The translations under genes were made by a program, and so were the position numbers. The notes beneath the pieces were generated by a model that was not told the origin of the DNA, made no database searches, and saw only the letters and a list, made by a program, of their open reading frames with translations. Below, in pieces: positions 31,523 to 34,060 of a stretch of 34,060 bases of DNA. Source of the stretch: a bacterium (GTDB lineage Bacteria; Zhuqueibacterota; QNDG01; DTFT01); assembly GCA_030372965.1 (NCBI GenBank), contig JAUCQC010000031.1, positions 1 through 34,060 on the forward strand, read 5' to 3'. How positions within the stretch are numbered: position 1 is the stretch's first letter; every line of letters begins with the position of its first letter.

Positions 31523-32015
31523 GACGGATTCCGACAGCATCTGGATGCGCTGGGCCCTGCGTGAGGCGGAGAAGGCCTTCGATGAGGGCGAGGTTCCGGT
31601 CGGCGCGGTGATCGTGTCCGAAAACCGGATCATCGGACGGGCGCACAACCAGACGGAAACCCTGCAGGATCCGACGGCGCACGCCGAGATGATCGCCATA
31701 TCGGCCGCGGCGAACACGCTCGGATCCTGGCGGCTCGAGGGATGCACGCTGTACGTCACGCTCGAGCCGTGCGCGATGTGCGCGGGCGCGGTGGTACTGT
31801 CGCGCATCCGGCGCGTGGTGTTCGGGGCGCTGGATCCGAAAGCCGGAGCGTGCGGATCCCTGCGCAACCTGGTGCAGGACGCAAGGCTGAACCACCGGGT
31901 CGAGCTCGCTTCCGGCGTTCTGGACGCGGAAGTCTCGGGCCTGATGAAGGCGTTCTTTCACAATCTGCGCGATGTCAAACGAAGCCGCAGGCAGGCCGAC
32001 GGGGAAGCGCGTTAG
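31485..32015 (+). CDS. tadA: tRNA-specific adenosine deaminase TadA
   Basis: A 176-residue zinc deaminase that changes A34 of tRNA-Arg(ACG) to inosine. The catalytic set is clear: TAHAEMIAI (His zinc ligand, Glu proton shuttle) and LEPCAMCAGAVVLSRI (two Cys ligands). GALDPKAGACGSLRNL and LNHRVELASGVLDAE are usual TadA segments. The native domain begins near IWMRWALREAEKAF (residue 19). The first 13 residues (MNPEPGTRNSELS) are translated from a heptad repeat arm. ATG 31485 has GAGAAAAGG just upstream; the next ATG (31545) would cut into the domain. Its substrate tRNA lies immediately upstream, and tRNA-Ser, SRP RNA and dnaX follow, like the tadA-scr-dnaX order of Bacillus. Confidence 0.93.
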   Translation: MNPEPGTRNSELSTDSDSIWMRWALREAEKAFDEGEVPVGAVIVSENRIIGRAHNQTETLQDPTAHAEMIAISAAANTLGSWRLEGCTLYVTLEPCAMCAGAVVLSRIRRVVFGALDPKAGACGSLRNLVQDARLNHRVELASGVLDAEVSGLMKAFFHNLRDVKRSRRQADGEAR

Positions 32016-32060
32016 TCCATCCCGGCTGGATGGAAGGGCCATCCGTCCGGTTCGTATTCC

Positions 32061-32148
32061 GGAGAGGTGCGAGAGTGGTTGAATCGGACGGTCTCGAAAA
32101 CCGTTGTCCCTATAAACGGGACCGTGGGTTCGAATCCCACCCTCTCCG
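32061..32148 (+). tRNA. tRNA-Ser(CGA)
   Basis: Acceptor GGAGAGG/CCTCTCC, anticodon stem ACGGT/ACCGT with loop CTCGAAA (CGA), a long variable arm (TGTCCCTATAAACGGGAC) as in class II tRNAs, discriminator G. CCA is not encoded. Confidence 0.94.
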
Positions 32149-32163
32149 CTAGAGCGGTTACGA

Positions 32164-32184
32164 GTTCCGTGTTCCGAGTTTCGG
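32164..32184 (+). repeat. Heptad array after tRNA-Ser(CGA)
   Basis: GTTCCGT-GTTCCGA-GTTTCGG starts 16 nt after the tRNA. I see no matching inverted arm. It is followed by a second motif block (about 32217-32255) with ATCGGAAATC and AATCGTCAATG that recurs after tRNA-Ser(GGA). Confidence 0.65.
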
Positions 32185-32267
32185 GCTGATTCAACGGTGC
32201 GTTTCAGGCGGGCCCGCAATCGGAAATCATCAATCGTTCAGCTTTAATCGTCAATGAACGGGTTGTC

Positions 32268-32287
32268 ATCCCCGTGCAAACGGGGAT
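32268..32287. repeat. Palindromic hairpin with GCAA loop
   Basis: A perfect 8-bp stem (ATCCCCGT/ACGGGGAT) closes a GCAA (GNRA) tetraloop. No T-run follows, so it is not a standard terminator. TCATCCCCG...CGGGGATCCAGG resembles short dispersed hairpin repeats common in other bacteria; only one copy is in this window. Confidence 0.55.
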
Positions 32288-32337
32288 CCAGGGGAACGGG
32301 CGGGGAGGAGGACGTCAAACGGATTTGGGTCAAACCC

Positions 32338-32427
<90 letters not shown>

Positions 32428-32430
32428 AAG

Positions 32431-32461
32431 GTTCCGAGTTCCGTATTTCCGGTTCCGGGTT
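32431..32461 (+). repeat. Heptad array after tRNA-Ser(GGA)
   Basis: GTTCCGA-GTTCCGT-ATTTCCG-GTTCCGG-GTT begins 6 nt after the tRNA CCA. There is no clear inverted arm. A block resembling 32217-32255 follows at about 32470-32505. Confidence 0.65.
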
Positions 32462-32519
32462 GAAGTAACCCGATCGGAAATCGGAATTCATCGATCGTCA
32501 ATGTCCGATTTCGCGCGGA

Positions 32520-32543
32520 ATGAAACCCTGAAGGGTGAATTCC
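32520..32543 (+). repeat. Solitary REP-like unit
   Basis: A single forward 24-nt unit (stem ACCC/GGGT, loop TGAA, ending GAATTCC), almost identical to the one overlapping the transposase stop codon (782-805). It lies just before tRNA-Ala. Confidence 0.85.
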
Positions 32544-32575
32544 TGAAAGCGGTAAATCCTGATACGCGATCAAAT

Positions 32576-32648
32576 GGGGCAGTAGCTCAGCTGGGAGAGC
32601 GGTACGTTCGCAACGTACAGGCCGGCGGTTCGATCCCGCTCTGCTCCA
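32576..32648 (+). tRNA. tRNA-Ala(CGC)
   Basis: Acceptor GGGGCAG/CTGCTCC with the G3-U70 pair that identifies tRNA-Ala, D-arm GCTCAGCTGGGAGAGC, anticodon stem GTACG/CGTAC with loop TTCGCAA (CGC), discriminator A. CCA is not encoded. Confidence 0.94.
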
Positions 32649-32655
32649 CAACCAT

Positions 32656-32926
32656 GAGGCCGTGCCGGACGGGGACCAGGCGGCGCCCTGCGACCCGCAA
32701 TCCACTCCCGCAGGGTCGGTTTCCCTTCCAGAGATCGCGCAAGACCCACTCCCTGATGGCGCGCCGGCGTTGATGGTGCGAGCTCCGCGCAATGGGAGGC
32801 CGCCGAACCCCGTCAGGACCGGAAGGTAGCAGCGGTAAGCGGTTTGAACATGTGCCGCGGAACCGCTTGGCCGGAGCCGGCCGCCACTGGGGATTGGCGC
32901 TTCAGGAATCGAGGGCGGCCAGCCTC
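32656..32926 (+). ncRNA. ffs: Large (Bacillus-type) signal recognition particle RNA
   Basis: The conserved domain-IV tip is present (GTCAGGACCGGAAGGTAGCAGC, 32813-32834; Ffh-binding region). The 5' part resembles the Alu domain of Bacillus scRNA (GCGCCCTGCGACCCGCAATCC and CGCAGGGTCGGTTTCCC). TGCGCAATGGG and ATGTGCCGC are further shared segments. GAGGC...GCCG at the 5' end can pair with CGGC...GCCTC at the 3' end, giving about 271 nt. It lies between tRNA-Ala and dnaX, the classical position. Ends are estimated to within a few bases. Confidence 0.88.
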
Positions 32927-32953
32927 TTTCACCTCACCCGAAGGCGTGATCCC

Positions 32954-34022
32954 ATGGGATACCTCGTTCTCGCACGAAAATGGCGGCCTCAGACGTGGGA
33001 CGAGCTGGTGGCCCAGCAGCACGTCACCGCGACGCTCCGCAACGCCATCCGCCAGAAACGGATCGCGCACGCCTACCTCCTGACCGGCCCCCGGGGCGTC
33101 GGCAAAACCAGCGCGGCCCGCATCCTGGCCAAATCCCTCAACTGCGAAAAAGGCCCGACCCCGGATCCGTGCAACGCCTGTTCCAGCTGTCTCGAAGTGA
33201 CCGCCGGACGCGCCATGGACGTCGTGGAGATCGACGGCGCCTCGAACCGGAATATCGACGACATCCGGAACCTCCGCGAAACCGTCCGGTACGCCCCGAC
33301 GCGGGGGGCCTACAAGATCTACATCATCGACGAAGTGCACATGCTCACCAACGAGTCCTTCAACGCGCTGCTCAAGACGCTGGAGGAGCCGCCGGAGCAT
33401 GTCGTGTTTCTGTTCGCCACGACGGAGCCGCACAAGGTCCCGGCCACCATCCTTTCCCGCTGCCAGCGGTTCGATTTTCACCGGGTGGGCGCCGCGGACA
33501 CGGCCGCGCTTTTGAAGAAGATCTGCGCGGGAGAGGGCATCGACATCGAGGACGAGGCCGTCCACCTGATCGCGCGCAAGGCCGACGGGAGCCTGCGCGA
33601 CAGCCAGTCCATCCTCGATCAGATGGTGTCCTTCTGCGAGGGGCGCATCGGGGTCGACGATGTGGTGCGGGCGCTCGGCCGGATCGACCAGCAGTGCTAC
33701 TTCGACCTGACGGACCGCATCGTGGCCCGCGACGCCGAAGGCGCGCTCGCCGTGGTGGACCGGCTCGTCGAGTCGGGCGCCGGCATCGAGGAATTTCTCG
33801 ACGGTCTGGCCGAGCATTTCCGCAACCTGCTCGTCGCGGCCGCCACGGGGCGGACGTCCTCCATCGATCTGTCCGACGCGGCGCGGGAGCGGATCGGGGA
33901 GCAGGCCCGGTCGATCCGGGAAGAGGAAATTCTGCGCATGCACCGGATCGTGTCCGAAACCGGCCAGCAGATCCGGTTCAGCGCGGATCCCCGCATCCCG
34001 CTCGAGCTGGCGGTCGTGAAGA
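32954..34022 (+). CDS. dnaX: DNA polymerase III gamma/tau subunit, 3' end missing
   Basis: The first 356 codons of the clamp-loader ATPase. MGYLVLARKWRPQTWDELV is the typical start. The Walker A motif is GPRGVGKTS. The four zinc ligands are the Cys of SLNCEKG, the Cys of DPCNAC and CSSC. The Walker B segment is YIIDEVHML, followed by FATTEPHKVP and the SRC motif LSRCQRF. Domain III begins near the break. The gene runs into Nextera adapter at 34023, so the loss of the C-terminus is an assembly end and not a mutation. AAGG about 10 nt upstream may be the ribosome-binding site. The start is 28 nt after the SRP RNA. Confidence 0.95.
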
Positions 34023-34056
34023 CTGTCTCTTATACACATCTCCGAGCCCACGAGAC
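34023..34056. other. Nextera adapter remnant (right end)
   Basis: From 34023 the sequence is the mosaic end (CTGTCTCTTATACACATCT) followed by the rest of the Nextera adapter. The frame of dnaX passes into it as a false tail (VSYTHLRAHET). Confidence 0.98.
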
Positions 34057-34060
34057 AGCG

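Noticed and set aside
32813-34051. A 412-residue minus-strand frame beginning MGSEMCIRDS
   Set aside because: Its start is encoded by the Nextera adapter, and the frame is antisense to dnaX and the SRP RNA. The MGSEMCIRD/YTHLRAHET peptides are typical adapter artefacts.

Overview
This is a GC-rich assembled contig from a diderm bacterium. Both ends carry Nextera transposon adapter sequence, so the contig ends are technical. Two TonB-dependent receptors and several signal-peptide beta-barrels show an outer membrane. A Rex-controlled trimeric [FeFe] hydrogenase, a sensory hydrogenase-kinase and Fe-S oxidoreductases point to a fermentative anaerobe. LysW-type lysine enzymes and a large, Bacillus-type SRP RNA beside tadA and dnaX argue for a deep-branching lineage (Acidobacteriota/Aminicenantes-like or FCB-like). 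No marker in the window allows a firm assignment.

Layout. 1-1086: terminator of an off-contig gene, then a REP-associated tyrosine transposase (RAYT) flanked by its REP-like hairpin repeats. 1087-7481 (+): an envelope operon of a TonB receptor, a small beta-barrel, a paralogous barrel fused to a transglutaminase-like domain, a FecR/TPR protein and a DUF4097 lipoprotein. 7785-11194 (-): lysJ-like aminotransferase, lysZ-like kinase, class II glutamine amidotransferase and a family 2 glycosyltransferase. 11341-14088 (-): ECF transporter S component and a second TonB receptor. 14247-23046 (-): rex-hydC-hydB-hydA, then a hydrogenase-like histidine kinase, a lone receiver and a receiver-kinase hybrid. 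The rex promoter carries a near-perfect Rex operator. 23828-25035 (+): a lone receiver and an outer-membrane barrel. 25429-29296 (+): LacI-type regulator, divergent xylose isomerase and xylulokinase behind a promoter with a palindromic operator. 29473-30621 (+): an Fe-S aldo/keto reductase. 30881-34022 (+): seven tRNA genes, tadA, large SRP RNA and the 5' part of dnaX.

How the parts fit. Rex senses NADH/NAD+ and would control a HydABC enzyme that reoxidises NADH and ferredoxin with H2 release. The sensory hydrogenase-kinase downstream has H-cluster ligands, but Cys-to-Ala and Met-to-Gly changes at two sites important for catalysis, as in known H2 sensors. It probably passes a signal to receivers that have no DNA-binding output. 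The xyl operon would supply carbon and reductant.

The intergenic regions are unusually rich in structured repeats: (1) 24-nt REP-like hairpins with covarying stems, linked to the RAYT gene; (2) heptanucleotide arrays, mostly in facing inverted pairs, sitting 5-15 nt after five of seven tRNA genes and in other gaps; (3) nonamer ACGGAT arrays; (4) a GC-rich tandem hairpin cluster sharing the CTTCAG core of the REP elements. These repeats, the H2-sensing phosphorelay and the barrel-transglutaminase operon are the least explained parts of the window.
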